A stretch of 32,500 bases of DNA from Mesostigma viride (lineage: Eukaryota > Streptophyta > Mesostigmatophyceae > Mesostigmatales > Mesostigmataceae), in contig RPFO01002088.1 in NCBI GenBank assembly GCA_009746045.1, positions 12,501 to 45,000 on the forward strand, read 5' to 3'. Shown piece after piece: positions 17,316-28,174 of this stretch; position 1 is the stretch's first letter, and the number at the start of each line of letters is the position of its first letter. A program made the translations under genes and the position numbers. The notes beneath the pieces were generated by a model, which was not told the DNA's origin, ran no database searches, and saw only the letters and a list, made by a program, of their open reading frames with translations.

Positions 17316-18599
17316 GGCTGGGTGGCTCGCCAGGTGTATGGGCGCATGGGTAGCCGAACGCGCAGGTGCAATTAGTTGGGTACGTTACTGGCTAAGTGGT
17401 TGGTTGGGTGGGTAAGTGTGCATGGGCAGCTAGTGGGCAGGCTGCTTGCCACGCAGGCAGGTCGGCGAGTGGGTGGTGGGTGGCTGTGTGGCTGTGTGGC
17501 TGTGTGACTGTGTGGCTGTGTGGCTGTGTGGCTGTGTGGCTGTGTGGCTGTGTGGCTGTGTGGCTGTGTGGCTGTGTGGCTGTGTGGCTGTGTGGCTGTG
17601 TGGCTGTGTGGCAGTGTGGCTGTGTGGCTGTGTGGCTGTGTGGCTGTGTGGCTGCGTGGCTGCGTGGCTGCGTGGCTGCGTGGCTGCGTGGCTGCGTGGC
17701 TGCGTGGCTGCGTGGCTGCGTGACTGCGTGGCTGCGTGGCTGCGTGGCTGCGTGGCTGCGTGGCTGCGTGGCTGTGTGGCTGCGTGGCTGCGTGGCTGCG
17801 TGGCTGTGTGTCTGCGTGACTGCGTGCAGGTGCATGTTTGATGGGTGGGTGGGTGGGTGGGTGGGTGGGTGGGTGGGTGGGTGGGTGGGTGGGTGGGTGG
17901 GTGGGTGGGTGGGTGGGTCTGGGTGGGTGGGTGGGGTGGGTGGGTGGGTGGGTGGGTGGGTGGGTGGGTGGGTGGGTGGGTGGGTGGGTGGGTGGGTGGG
18001 TGGGTGGGTGGGTGGGTGGGTGGGTGGGTGGGTGGGTGGGTGGGTGGGTGGGTGGGTGAATGGGTGGGTGGGTGGGTGGGTGGGTGGGTGGGTGGGTGGG
18101 TGGGTGGGTGGGTGGGTGGGTGGGTGGGTGGGTGGGGCTGGGTGGGTGGGTGGGTGGGTGGGTGGGTGGGTGGGGCTGGGTGGGTGGGTGGGTGGGTGGG
18201 TGAATGGGTGGGTGGGTGGGTGGGTGGGTGGGTGGGTGGGTGGGTGGGTGGGTGGGTGGGTGGGTGGGTGGGTGGGTGGGTGGGTGGGTGGGTGGGTGGG
18301 TGGGTGGGTGCATGGGTGGGTGGGTGGGTGGGTGGGTGGGTGGGTGGGTGGGTGGGTGGGTGGGTGGGTGGGTGGGTGGGTGCATGGGTGGTTGGGTGGG
18401 TGGGGCTGGGTGGGTGGGTGGGTGACTGGGTGGGTGGGTGGGTGGGTGGGTGGGTGGGTGGGTGGGTGGGTGGGTGGGTGGGTGGGTGGGTGGGTGGGTG
18501 GGTGGGTGCATGGGTGGTTGGGTGGGTGGGTGGGTGGGTGGGTGGGTGGGTGGTGTGGTGTGGTGTGGTGGTGGTGGGGGTGCAACAGGGTAGCTATGA
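17316..18599. repeat. Macrosatellite unit 2 (type A, 1,284 bp)
   Basis: The type A head has GTAGCCGAACGCGCAGGTGC and CACGCAGGCAGGTCGG. The minisatellite block matches unit 6 (offset 4,711). The GGGT tract has GGGTGAATGGG and GGGGCTGGG interruptions. Confidence 0.9.
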
Positions 18600-19953
18600 G
18601 GCTGGGTGGCTCGCCAGGTGTATGGGCGCATGGGTAGCCGAACGCGCAGGTGCAATTAGTTGGGTACGTTACTGGCTAAGTGGTTGGTTGGGTGGGTAAG
18701 TGTGCATGGGCAGCTAGTGGGCAGGCTGCTTGCCACGCAGGCAGGTCGGCGAGTGGGTGGTGGGTGGCTGTGTGGCTGTGTGGCTGTGTGACTGTGTGGC
18801 TGTGTGGCTGTGTGGCTGTGTGGCTGTGTGGCTGTGTGGCTGTGTGGCTGTGTGGCTGTGTGGCTGTGTGGCTGTGTGGCTGTGTGGCTGTGTGGCAGTG
18901 TGGCTGTGTGGCTGTGTGGCTGTGTGGCTGTGTGGCTGTGTGGCTGTGTGGCTGCGTGGCTGCGTGGCTGCGTGGCTGCGTGGCTGCGTGGCTGCGTGGC
19001 TGCGTGGCTGCGTGGCTGCGTGACTGCGTGGCTGCGTGGCTGCGTGGCTGCGTGGCTGCGTGGCTGCGTGGCTGTGTGGCTGCGTGGCTGCGTGGCTGCG
19101 TGGCTGTGTGTCTGCGTGACTGCGTGCAGGTGCATGTTTGATGGGTGGGTGGGTGGGTGGGTGGGTGGGTGGGTGGGTGGGTGGGTGGGTGGGTGGGTGG
19201 GTGGGTGGGTGGGTGGGTGGGTGGGTGGGTCTGGGTGGGTGGGTGGGTGGGTGGGTGGGTGGGTGGGTGGGTGGGTGGGTGGGTGGGTGGGTGGGTGGGT
19301 GGGTGGGTGGGTGGGTGGGTGGGTGGGTGGGTGGGTGGGTGGGTGGGTGGGTGGGTGGGTGGGTGGGTGGGTGAATGGGTGGGTGGGTGGGTGGGTGGGT
19401 GGGTGGGTGGGTGGGTGGGTGGGTGGGTGGGTGGGTGGGTGGGTGGGTGGGTGGGTGGGTGGGTGGGGCTGGGTGGGTGGGTGGGTGGGTGGGTGAATGG
19501 GTGGGTGGGTGGGTGGGTGGGTGGGTGGGTGGGTGGGTGGGTGCGTGGGTGGGTGGGTGGGTGCATGGGTGGTTGGGTGGGTGGGGCTGGGTGGGTGGGT
19601 GGGTGGGTGGGTGGGTGGGTGGGTGGGTGGGTGGGTGGGTGGGTGCATGGGTGGGTGGGTGGGTGGGTGGGTGGGTGGGTGGGTGGGTGGGTGGGTGGGT
19701 GGGTGGGTGGGTGGGTGGTGGGTGGGTGGGTGGGTGGGTGGGTGGGTGGGTGGGTGGGTGGGTGGGTGGGTGGGTGGGTGGGTGGGTGGGTGGGTGGGTG
19801 GTGGGTGGGTGGGTGGGTGCATGGGTGGTTGGGTGGGTGGGGCTGGGTGGGTGGGTGGGTGGGTGGGTGGGTGGGTGGGTGGGTGGGTGGGTGGGTGGGT
19901 GGGTGTGGTGTGGTGTGGTGTGGTGGTGGTGGGGTGCAACAGGGTAGCTATGA
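18600..19953. repeat. Macrosatellite unit 3 (type A, 1,354 bp)
   Basis: The head is like unit 2, with two more CTGTGTGG copies before the switch to CTGCGTGG. It matches unit 7 in the minisatellite block (offset 4,722). The GGGT tract contains a GTGCGTGGG interruption near 19542 that recurs in unit 7 near 24270. Confidence 0.9.
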
Positions 19954-21124
19954 GGCTGGGTGGCTCGCCAGGTGTATGGGCGCATGGGTAGCCGAACGCG
20001 CAGGTGCAATTAGTTGGGTACGTTACTGGCTAAGTGGTTGGTTGGGTGGGTAAGTGTGCATGGGCAGCTAGTGGGCAGGCTGCTTGCCATGCAGGCAGGT
20101 CGGCGAGTGGGTGGTGGGTGGCTGTGTGGCTGTGTGGCTGTGTGGCTGTGTGGCTGTGTGGCTGTGTGGCTGTGTGGCTGTGTGGCTGTGTGGCAGTGTG
20201 GCTGTGTGGCTGTGTGGCTGTGTGGCAGTGTGGCTGTGTGGCTGTGTGGCTGTGTGGCTGTGTGGCTGTGTGGCTGTGTGGCTGTGTGGCTGCGTGGCTG
20301 CGTGGCTGCGTGGCTGCGTGGCTGCGTGGCTGCGTGGCTGCGTGGCTGCGTGGCTGCGTGACTGCGTCGCTGCGTGGCTGCGTGGCTGCATGGCTGCGTG
20401 GCTGCGTGGCTGCGTGGCTGTGTGGCTGCGTGGCTGCGTGGCTGCGTGGCTGCGTGGCTGCGTGACTGCGTGCAGGTGCATGTTTGATGGGTGGGTGGGT
20501 GGGTGGGTGGGTGGGTGGGTGGGTGGGTGGGTGGGTGGGTGGGTGGGTGGGTGGGTGGGTGGGTGGGTGGGTGGGTGGGTGAATGGGTGGGTGGGTGGTG
20601 GGTGGGTGGGTGGGTGGGTGGGTGGGTGGGTGGGTGGGTGGGGCTGGGTGGGTGGGTGGGTGGGTGGGTGGGTGGGTGGGTGGGTGGGTGGGTGGGTGGG
20701 TGGGTGGGTGGGGCTGGGTGGGTGGGTGGGTGGGTGGGTGGGTGGGTGGGTGGGTGGGTGGGTGGGTGGGTGGGTGGGTGGGTGGGTGGGTGGGTGGGTG
20801 GGGCTGGGTGGGTGGGTGGGTGGGTGGGTGGGTGGGTGGGTGGGTGGGTGGGTGCATGGGTGGTTGGGTGGGTGGGGCTGGGTGGGTGGGTGGGTGGGTG
20901 GGTGGGTGGGTGGGTGGGTGGGTGGGTGGGTGGGTGGGTGGGTGGGTGGGTGGGTGGGTGGGTGGGTGGGTGGGTGGGTGGGTGCATGGGTGGTTGGGTG
21001 GGTGGGGCTGGGTGGGTGGGTGGGTGGGTGGGTGGGTGGGTGGTTGGTGGGTGGGTGGGTGGGTGGGTGGGTGGGTGGTGTGGTGTGGTGTGGTGGTGGT
21101 GGGGGTGCAACAGGGTAGCTATGA
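19954..21124. repeat. Macrosatellite unit 4 (type A', 1,171 bp)
   Basis: The head has GCCATGCAGG where type A has GCCACGCAGG. The minisatellite carries diagnostic variants GACTGCGTCGCTG and GGCTGCATGG, shared with unit 8 (offset 4,708). Confidence 0.9.
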
Positions 21125-22026
21125 GGCTGGGTGGCTCGCCAGGTGTATGGGCGCATGGGTGGCCGAACGCGCACGTGCATTTGGTTGGGTACTTACTGGC
21201 TGAGTGGTTTGTTGGTTGGTTAAGTGTGCATGCGCAGCTAGCGGGCAGGCTGCTTGCCATGCAGGCAGGTCAGCGAGTGGGTGGCTGTGTGGCTGTGTGG
21301 CTGTGTGGCTGTGTGGCTGTGTGGCTGTGTGGCTGTGTGGCTGCGTGGCTGGGTGGCTGCGTGGCTGTGTGGCTGCGTGGCTGCGTGGCTGCGTGGCTGT
21401 GTGGCTGCGTGGCTGTGTGGCTGCCTGGCTGTGTGGCTGTGTGGCTGTGTGGCTGCGTGGCTACGTGGCTGCGTGGCTGCGAGGCTGCCTGGCTGCCTGG
21501 CTGCGTGGCTGTGTGGCTGTGTGGCTGCGTGGCTGCGTGGCTGCGTGGCTGCGTGGCTGTGTGGCTGCGTGGCTGTGTGGCTGCGTGGCCCCGTGGCTGC
21601 GTGGCCCCGTGGCTGCATGGCTGTGTGGCTGCGTGGCTGTGTGTCTGCGTGGCTGCGTGGCTGCGTGACTGCGTGCAGGTGCATGGGTGGGTGGGTGGGT
21701 ACATGGGTGGTTGGGTGGTTGGGGCTGGGTGGGTGGGTGGGTGGGTGGGTGGGTGGGTGGGTGGGTGGGTGGGTGGGTGGGTGGGTGGGTGGGTGGGTGG
21801 GTGGGTGGGTGGGTGGGTGGGTGGGTGGGTGGGTGGGTGGGTGGGTGGGTGGGTGACTGGGTGGGTGGGTGGGTGGGTGGGTGGGTGGGTGGGTGGGTGG
21901 GTGGGTGGGTGGGTGGGTGGGTGGGTGGGTGGGTGCATGGGTGGTTGGGTGGGTGGGTGGGTGGGTGGGTGGGTGGGTGGTGTGGTGTGGTGTGGTGGTG
22001 GTGGGGGTGCAACAGGGTAGCTATGA
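21125..22026. repeat. Macrosatellite unit 5 (type B, 902 bp)
   Basis: This is the second copy of the type B unit and opens the second higher-order repeat. It differs from unit 1 by a few minisatellite variants (one more CTGCCTGG, GGCCCCGTGG in place of GGCCCGTGG) and a GTGACTGGG interruption in the GGGT tract near 21852. Confidence 0.9.
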
Positions 22027-23321
22027 GGCTGGGTGGCTCGCCAGGTGTATGGGCGCATGGGTAGCCGAACGCGCAGGTGCAATTAGTTGGGTACGTTACT
22101 GGCTAAGTGGTTGGTTGGGTGGGTAAGTGTGCATGGGCAGCTAGTGGGCAGGCTGCTTGCCACGCAGGCAGGTCGGCGAGTGGGTGGTGGGTGGCTGTGT
22201 GGCTGTGTGGCTGTGTGACTGTGTGGCTGTGTGGCTGTGTGGCTGTGTGGCTGTGTGGCTGTGTGGCTGTGTGGCTGTGTGGCTGTGTGGCTGTGTGGCT
22301 GTGTGGCTGTGTGGCTGTGTGGCAGTGTGGCTGTGTGGCTGTGTGGCTGTGTGGCTGTGTGGCTGCGTGGCTGCGTGGCTGCGTGGCTGCGTGGCTGCGT
22401 GGCTGCGTGGCTGCGTGGCTGCGTGGCTGCGTGACTGCGTGGCTGCGTGGCTGCGTGGCTGCGTGGCTGCGTGGCTGCGTGGCTGTGTGGCTGCGTGGCT
22501 GCGTGGCTGCGTGGCTGTGTGTCTGCGTGACTGCGTGCAGGTGCATGTTTGATGGGTGGGTGGGTGGGTGGGTGGGTGGGTGGGTGGGTGGGTGGGTGGG
22601 TGGGTGGGTGGGTGGGTGGGTGGGTGGGTGGGTCTGGGTGGGTGGGTGGGTGGGTGGGTGGGTGGGTGGGTGGGTGGTGGGTGGGTGGGTGGGTGGGTGG
22701 GTGGGTGGGTGGGTGGGTGGGTGGGTGGGTGGGTGGGTGGGTGGGTGGGTGGGTGGGTGGGTGGGTGGGTGGGTGAATGGGTGGGTGGGTGGGTGGGTGG
22801 GTGGGTGGGTGGGTGGGTGGGTGGGTGGGTGGGTGGGTGGGTGGGTGGGTGGGTGGGTGGCTGGGTGGGTGGGTGGGTGGGTGGGTGGGTGGGTGGGGCT
22901 GGGTGGGTGGGTGGGTGGGTGGGTGAATGGGTGGGTGGGTGGGTGGGTGGGTGGGTGGGTGGGTGGGTGGGTGGGTGGGTGGGTGGGTGGGTGGGTGGGT
23001 GGGTGGGTGGGTGGGTGGGTGGGTGCATGGGTGGGTGGGTGGGTGGGTGGGTGGGTGGGTGGGTGGGTGGGTGGGTGGGTGGGTGGGTGGGTGGGTGCAT
23101 GGGTGGTTGGGTGGGTGGGGCTGGGTGGGTGGGTGGGTGACTGGGTGGTGGGTGGGTGGGTGGGTGGGTGGGTGGGTGGGTGGGTGGGTGGGTGGGTGGG
23201 TGGGTGGGTGGGTGGGTGGGTGGGTGGGTGCATGGGTGGTTGGGTGGGTGGGTGGGTGGGTGGGTGGGTGGGTGGTGTGGTGTGGTGTGGTGGTGGTGGG
23301 GGTGCAACAGGGTAGCTATGA
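22027..23321. repeat. Macrosatellite unit 6 (type A, 1,295 bp)
   Basis: It is the partner of unit 2. Its GGGT tract has GTGGTGGG phase shifts and a GTGGCTGGG variant near 22858 that unit 2 lacks. Confidence 0.9.
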
Positions 23322-24661
23322 GGCTGGGTGGCTCGCCAGGTGTATGGGCGCATGGGTAGCCGAACGCGCAGGTGCAATTAGTTGGGTACGTTACTGGCTA
23401 AGTGGTTGGTTGGGTGGGTAAGTGTGCATGGGCAGCTAGTGGGCAGGCTGCTTGCCACGCAGGCAGGTCGGCGAGTGGGTGGTGGGTGGCTGTGTGGCTG
23501 TGTGGCTGTGTGACTGTGTGGCTGTGTGGCTGTGTGGCTGTGTGGCTGTGTGGCTGTGTGGCTGTGTGGCTGTGTGGCTGTGTGGCTGTGTGGCTGTGTG
23601 GCTGTGTGGCTGTGTGGCAGTGTGGCTGTGTGGCTGTGTGGCTGTGTGGCTGTGTGGCTGTGTGGCTGTGTGGCTGCGTGGCTGCGTGGCTGCGTGGCTG
23701 CGTGGCTGCGTGGCTGCGTGGCTGCGTGGCTGCGTGGCTGCGTGACTGCGTGGCTGCGTGGCTGCGTGGCTGCGTGGCTGCGTGGCTGCGTGGCTGTGTG
23801 GCTGCGTGGCTGCGTGGCTGCGTGGCTGTGTGTCTGCGTGACTGCGTGCAGGTGCATGTTTGATGGGTGGGTGGGTGGGTGGGTGGGTGGGTGGGTGGGT
23901 GGGTGGGTGGGTGGGTGGGTGGGTGGGTGGGTGGGTGGGTGGGTGGGTGGGTGGGTGGGTGGGTGGGTGGGTGGGTGGGTGGGTGGGTGGGTGGGTGGGT
24001 GGGTGGGTGGGTGGGTGGGTGGGTGGGTGGGTGGGTGGGTGGGTGGGTGGGTGGGTGGGTGGGTGGGTGGGTGGGTGGGTGGGTGGGTGGGTGGGTGGGT
24101 GGGTGGGTGAATGGGTGGGTGGGTGGGTGGGTGGGTGGGTGGGTGGGTGGGTGGGTGGGTGGGTGGGTGGGTGGGTGGGTGGGTGGGTGGGTGGGGCTGG
24201 GTGGGTGGGTGGGTGGGTGGGTGAATGGGTGGGTGGGTGGGTGGGTGGGTGGGTGGGTGGGTGGGTGGGTGCGTGGGTGGGTGGGTGGGTGCATGGGTGG
24301 TTGGGTGGGTGGGGCTGGGTGGGTGGGTGGGTGGGTGGGTGGGTGGGTGGGTGGGTGGGTGGGTGGGTGCATGGGTGGGTGGGTGGGTGGGTGTGGGTGG
24401 GTGGGTGGGTGGGTGGGTGGGTGGGTGGGTGGGTGGGTGGGTGGGTGGGTGGGTGGGTGGGTGGGTGGGTGGGTGGGTGGGTGGGTGGGTGGGTGGGTGG
24501 GTGGGTGGGTGGGTGGGTGGGTGGGTGCATGGGTGGTTGGGTGGGTGGGGCTGGGTGGGTGGGTGGGTGGGTGGGTGGGTGGGTGGGTGGGTGGGTGGGT
24601 GGGTGGGTGGGTGGGTGTGGTGTGGTGTGGTGGTGGTGGGGGTGCAACAGGGTAGCTATGA
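23322..24661. repeat. Macrosatellite unit 7 (type A, 1,340 bp)
   Basis: It is the partner of unit 3. It has a long uninterrupted GGGT tract from ~23862 to ~24107. Confidence 0.9.
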
Positions 24662-27082
24662 GGCTGGGTGGCTCGCCAGGTGTATGGGCGCATGGGTAGC
24701 CGAACGCGCAGGTGCAATTAGTTGGGTACGTTACTGGCTAAGTGGTTGGTTGGGTGGGTAAGTGTGCATGGGCAGCTAGTGGGCAGGCTGCTTGCCATGC
24801 AGGCAGGTCGGCGAGTGGGTGGTGGGTGGCTGTGTGGCTGTGTGGCTGTGTGGCTGTGTGGCTGTGTGGCTGTGTGGCTGTGTGGCTGTGTGGCTGTGTG
24901 GCAGTGTGGCTGTGTGGCTGTGTGGCTGTGTGGCAGTGTGGCTGTGTGGCTGTGTGGCTGTGTGGCTGTGTGGCTGTGTGGCTGTGTGGCTGTGTGGCTG
25001 CGTGGCTGCGTGGCTGCGTGGCTGCGTGGCTGCGTGGCTGCGTGGCTGCGTGGCTGCGTGGCTGCGTGACTGCGTCGCTGCGTGGCTGCGTGGCTGCATG
25101 GCTGCGTGGCTGCGTGGCTGCGTGGCTGTGTGGCTGCGTGGCTGCGTGGCTGCGTGGCTGCGTGGCTGCGTGACTGCGTGCAGGTGCATGTTTGATGGGT
25201 GGGTGGGTGGGTGGGTGGGTGGGTGGGTGGGTGGGTGGGTGGGTGGGTGGGTGGGTGGGTGGGTGGGTGGGTGGGTGGGTGGGTGAATGGGTGGGTGGGT
25301 GGGTGGGTGGGTGGGTGGGTGGGTGGGTGGGTGGGTGGGTGGGTGGGGCTGGGTGGGTGGGTGGGTGGGTGGGTGGGTGGGTGGGTGGGTGGGTGGGTGG
25401 GTGGGTGGGTGGGTGGGTGGGTGGGTGGGTGGGTGGGTGGGTGGGTGGGTGGGTGGGTGGGTGGTGGGTGGGTGGGTGGGTGGGTGGGTGGGTGGGTGGG
25501 TGGGTGGGTGGGTGGGGCTGGGTGGGTGGGTGGGTGGGTGGGTGGGTGGGTGGGTGGGTGGTGGGTGCATGGGTGGTTGGGTGGGTGGGGCTGGGTGGGT
25601 GGGTGGGTGGGTGGGTGGGTGGGTGGGTGGTGGTGGTGGGTGGGTGGGTGGGTGGGTGGGTGGGTGGGTGGGTGGGTGGGTGGGTGGGTGGGTGGGTGGG
25701 TGGGTGGTTGGGTGGGTGGGGCTGGGTGGGTGGGTGGGTGGGTGGGTGGGTGGGTGGGTGGGTGCATGGGTGGGTGGGTGGGTGGGTGGGTGGGTGGGTG
25801 GGTGGGTGGGTGGGTGGGTGGGTGGGTGGGTGGGTGGGTGGGTGGGTGGTGGGTGGTGGGTGGGTGGGTGGGTGGGTGGGTGGGTGGGTGGGTGCATGGG
25901 TCGGTGCATGGGTGGTTGGGTGGTTGGGGCTGGGTGGGTGGGTGGGTGGGTGGGTGGGTGGGTGGGTGGGTGGGTGGGTGGGTGGGTGGGTGGGTGGGTG
26001 GGTGGGTGGGTGGGTGGGTGGGTGGGTGCATGGGTGGTTGGGTGGGTGGGGCTGGGTGGGTGGGTGGGTGGGTGGGTGAATGGGTGGGTGGGTGGGTGGG
26101 TGGGTGGGTGGGTGGGTGGGTGGGTGGGTGGGTGGGTGGGTGGGTGGGTGGGTGGGTGGGTGGGTGAATGGGTGGGTGGGTGGGTGGGTGGGTGGGTGGG
26201 TGGGTGGGTGGGTGGGTGGGGCTGGGTGGGTGGGTGGGTGGGTGGTGGGTGGGTGGGTGGGTGGGTGGGTGGGTGGGTGGGTGGGTGGGTGGGGCTGGGT
26301 GGGTGGGTGGGTGGGTGGGTGGGTGGGTGGGTGGGTGGGTGGGTGGGTGGGTGGGTGGGTGGGTGGGTGGGTGGGTGGGGCTGGGTGGGTGGGTGGGTGG
26401 GTGGGTGGGTGGGTGGGTGGGTGGGTGGGTGCATGGGTGGTTGGGTGGGTGGGGCTGGGTGGGTGGGTGGGTGGGTGGGTGGGTGGGTGGGTGGGTGGGT
26501 GGGTGGGTGGGTGGGTGGGTGGGTGGGTGGGTGGGTGGGTGGGTGGGTGGGTGCATGGGTGGTTGGGTGGGTGGGGCTGGGTGGGTGGGTGGGTGGGTGG
26601 GTGGGTGGGTGGGTGGGTGCATGGGTGGGTGGGTGGGTGGGTGGGTGGGTGGGTGGGTGGGTGGGTGGGTGGGTGGGTGGGTGGGTGGTGGGTGGTGGGT
26701 GGGTGGGTGGGTGGTGGGTGGGTGGGTGGGTGGGTGGGTGGGTGGGTGGGTGGGTGCATGGGTGGTTGGGTGGGTGGGGCTGGGTGGGTGGGTGGGTGGG
26801 TGGGTGAATGGGTGGGTGGGTGGGTGGGTGGGTGGGTGGGTGGGTGGTGGGTGGGTGGGTGGGTGGGTGGGTGGGTGGGTGGGTGGGTGGGTGGGTGGGT
26901 GGGTGGGTGGGTGGGTGGGTGGGTGGGTGGGTGGGTGGGTGGGTGGGTGGGTGGGTGGGTGGGTGGGTGGGTTGGTGGGTGGGTGGGTGGGTGCATGGGT
27001 GGTTGGGTGGGTGGGGCTGGGTGGGTGGGTGGGTGGCGTGGTGTGGTGTGGTGGTGGTGGGGGTGCAACAGGGTAGCTATGA
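24662..27082. repeat. Macrosatellite unit 8 (type A', 2,421 bp, expanded GGGT tract)
   Basis: It is the partner of unit 4, but its GGGT tract is ~1.85 kb. The extra length contains a repeated interruption motif (GCATGGGTGGTTGGG followed by GGGGCTGGG) at ~25566, 25904, 26027, 26430, 26552, 26754 and 26991. It therefore grew by copying tract segments of ~100-400 bp, not only by single GGGT steps. Confidence 0.88.
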
Positions 27083-28174
27083 GGCTGGGTGGCTCGCCAG
27101 GTGTATGGGCGCATGGGTGGCCAAACGCGCAGGTGCAATTAGTTGGGTACGTTACTGGCTAAGTGGTTGGTTGGGTGGGTAAGTGTGCATGGGCAGCTAG
27201 TGGGCAGGCTGCTTGCCATGCAGGCAGGTCGGCGAGTGGGTGGTGGGTGGCTGTGTGGCTGTGCGGGTGTGTGGCTGTGTGGCTGTGTGGCTGTGTGGCT
27301 GTGTGGCTGTGTGGCTGTGTGGCTGTGTGGCTGTGTGGCTGTGTGGCTGTGTGGCTGTGTGGCTGTGTGGCTGTGTGGCTGTGTGGCTGTGTGGCTGTGT
27401 GGCTCCGTGGCTGCGTGGCTGCGTGGCTGCGTGGCTGCGTGGCTGCGTGGCTGCGTGGCTGCGTGGCTGCGTGGCTGCGTGGCTGCGTGACTGCGTGGCT
27501 GCGTGGCTGCGTGGCTGCGTGGCTGCAGGGCTGCGTGGCTGCGTGGCTGCGTGGCTGCGTGGCTGCGTGGCTGCGTGGCTGCGTGACTGCGTGCAGGTGC
27601 ATGTTTGATGGGTGGGTGGGTGGGTGGGTGGGTGGGTGGGTGGGTGGGTCTGGGTGGGTGGGTGGGTGGGTGGGTGGGTGGGTGGGTGGGTGGGTGGGTG
27701 GGTGGGTGGGTGGGTGGGTGGGTGGGTGGGTGGGTGGGTGGGTGGGTGGGTGGGTGGGTGGGTGGGTGGGTGGGTGGGTGGGGCTGGGTGGGTGGGTGGG
27801 TGGGTGGGTGAATGGGTGGGTGGGTGGGTGGGTGGGTGGGTGGGTGGGTGGGTGGGTGGGTGGGTGGGTGGGTGCATGGGTGGTTGGGTGGGTGGGGCTG
27901 GGTGGGTGGGTGGGTGGGTGGGTGGGTGGGTGGGTGGGTGGGTGGGTGGGTGGGTGGGTGGGTGGGTGGGTGGGTGGGTGGGTGGGTGGGTGGGTGGGTG
28001 GGTGGGTGCATGGGTGGGTGGGTGGGTGGGTGGGTGGGTGGGTGGGTGGGTGGGTGGGTGGGTGGGTGGGTCTGGGTGGGTGGGTGGGTGGGTGGGTGGG
28101 TGGGTGGGTGGGTGGGTGGGTGGGTGGGTGGGTGGGTGGGTGGGTGGGTGGGTGGGTGGGTGGGTGGGTGGGTG
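27083..28174. repeat. Macrosatellite unit 9 (type A'', last regular unit)
   Basis: The head has GTGGCCAAACGCGC. The minisatellite has unique variants (GTGCGGGTGTG, GGCTCCGTGG, GGCTGCAGGG). The GGGT tract ends at GGGTGCATGCG and passes into (TG)n instead of the GCAACAGGGTAGC closing motif, so the array edge lies here. Confidence 0.85.

Larger units (their letters stand above)
16411..28174. repeat. Macrosatellite array, nine units of 0.9-2.4 kb
   Basis: Each unit has four parts. (1) A ~150-bp head from GGCTGGGTGGCTCGCCAGG, with TGGGCGCATGGGT and AGGCTGCTTGCCA. (2) An 8-bp minisatellite of ~330-370 bp, CTGTGTGG copies first and CTGCGTGG copies later. (3) A bridge TGACTGCGTGCAGGTGCATG. (4) A (GGGT)n tract with GGGGCTGGG and GCATGGGTGGTTGGG interruptions, closing with GTGTGGTGTGGTGG and GGTGCAACAGGGTAGC. 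Head starts are at 16411, 17316, 18600, 19954, 21125, 22027, 23322, 24662 and 27083. Head variants repeat in the order B-A-A-A', B-A-A-A', then A''. All six frames are open over long stretches because the unit lacks stops. None is treated as a gene. Confidence 0.95.

Noticed and set aside
24718-27138. 806-residue minus-strand frame rich in THPP repeats, and similar long frames throughout 16400-28300 on both strands
   Set aside because: The GGGT and 8-bp repeats contain no stop codons in any frame, so long frames appear on both strands at once. No domain, codon bias or start context supports translation.
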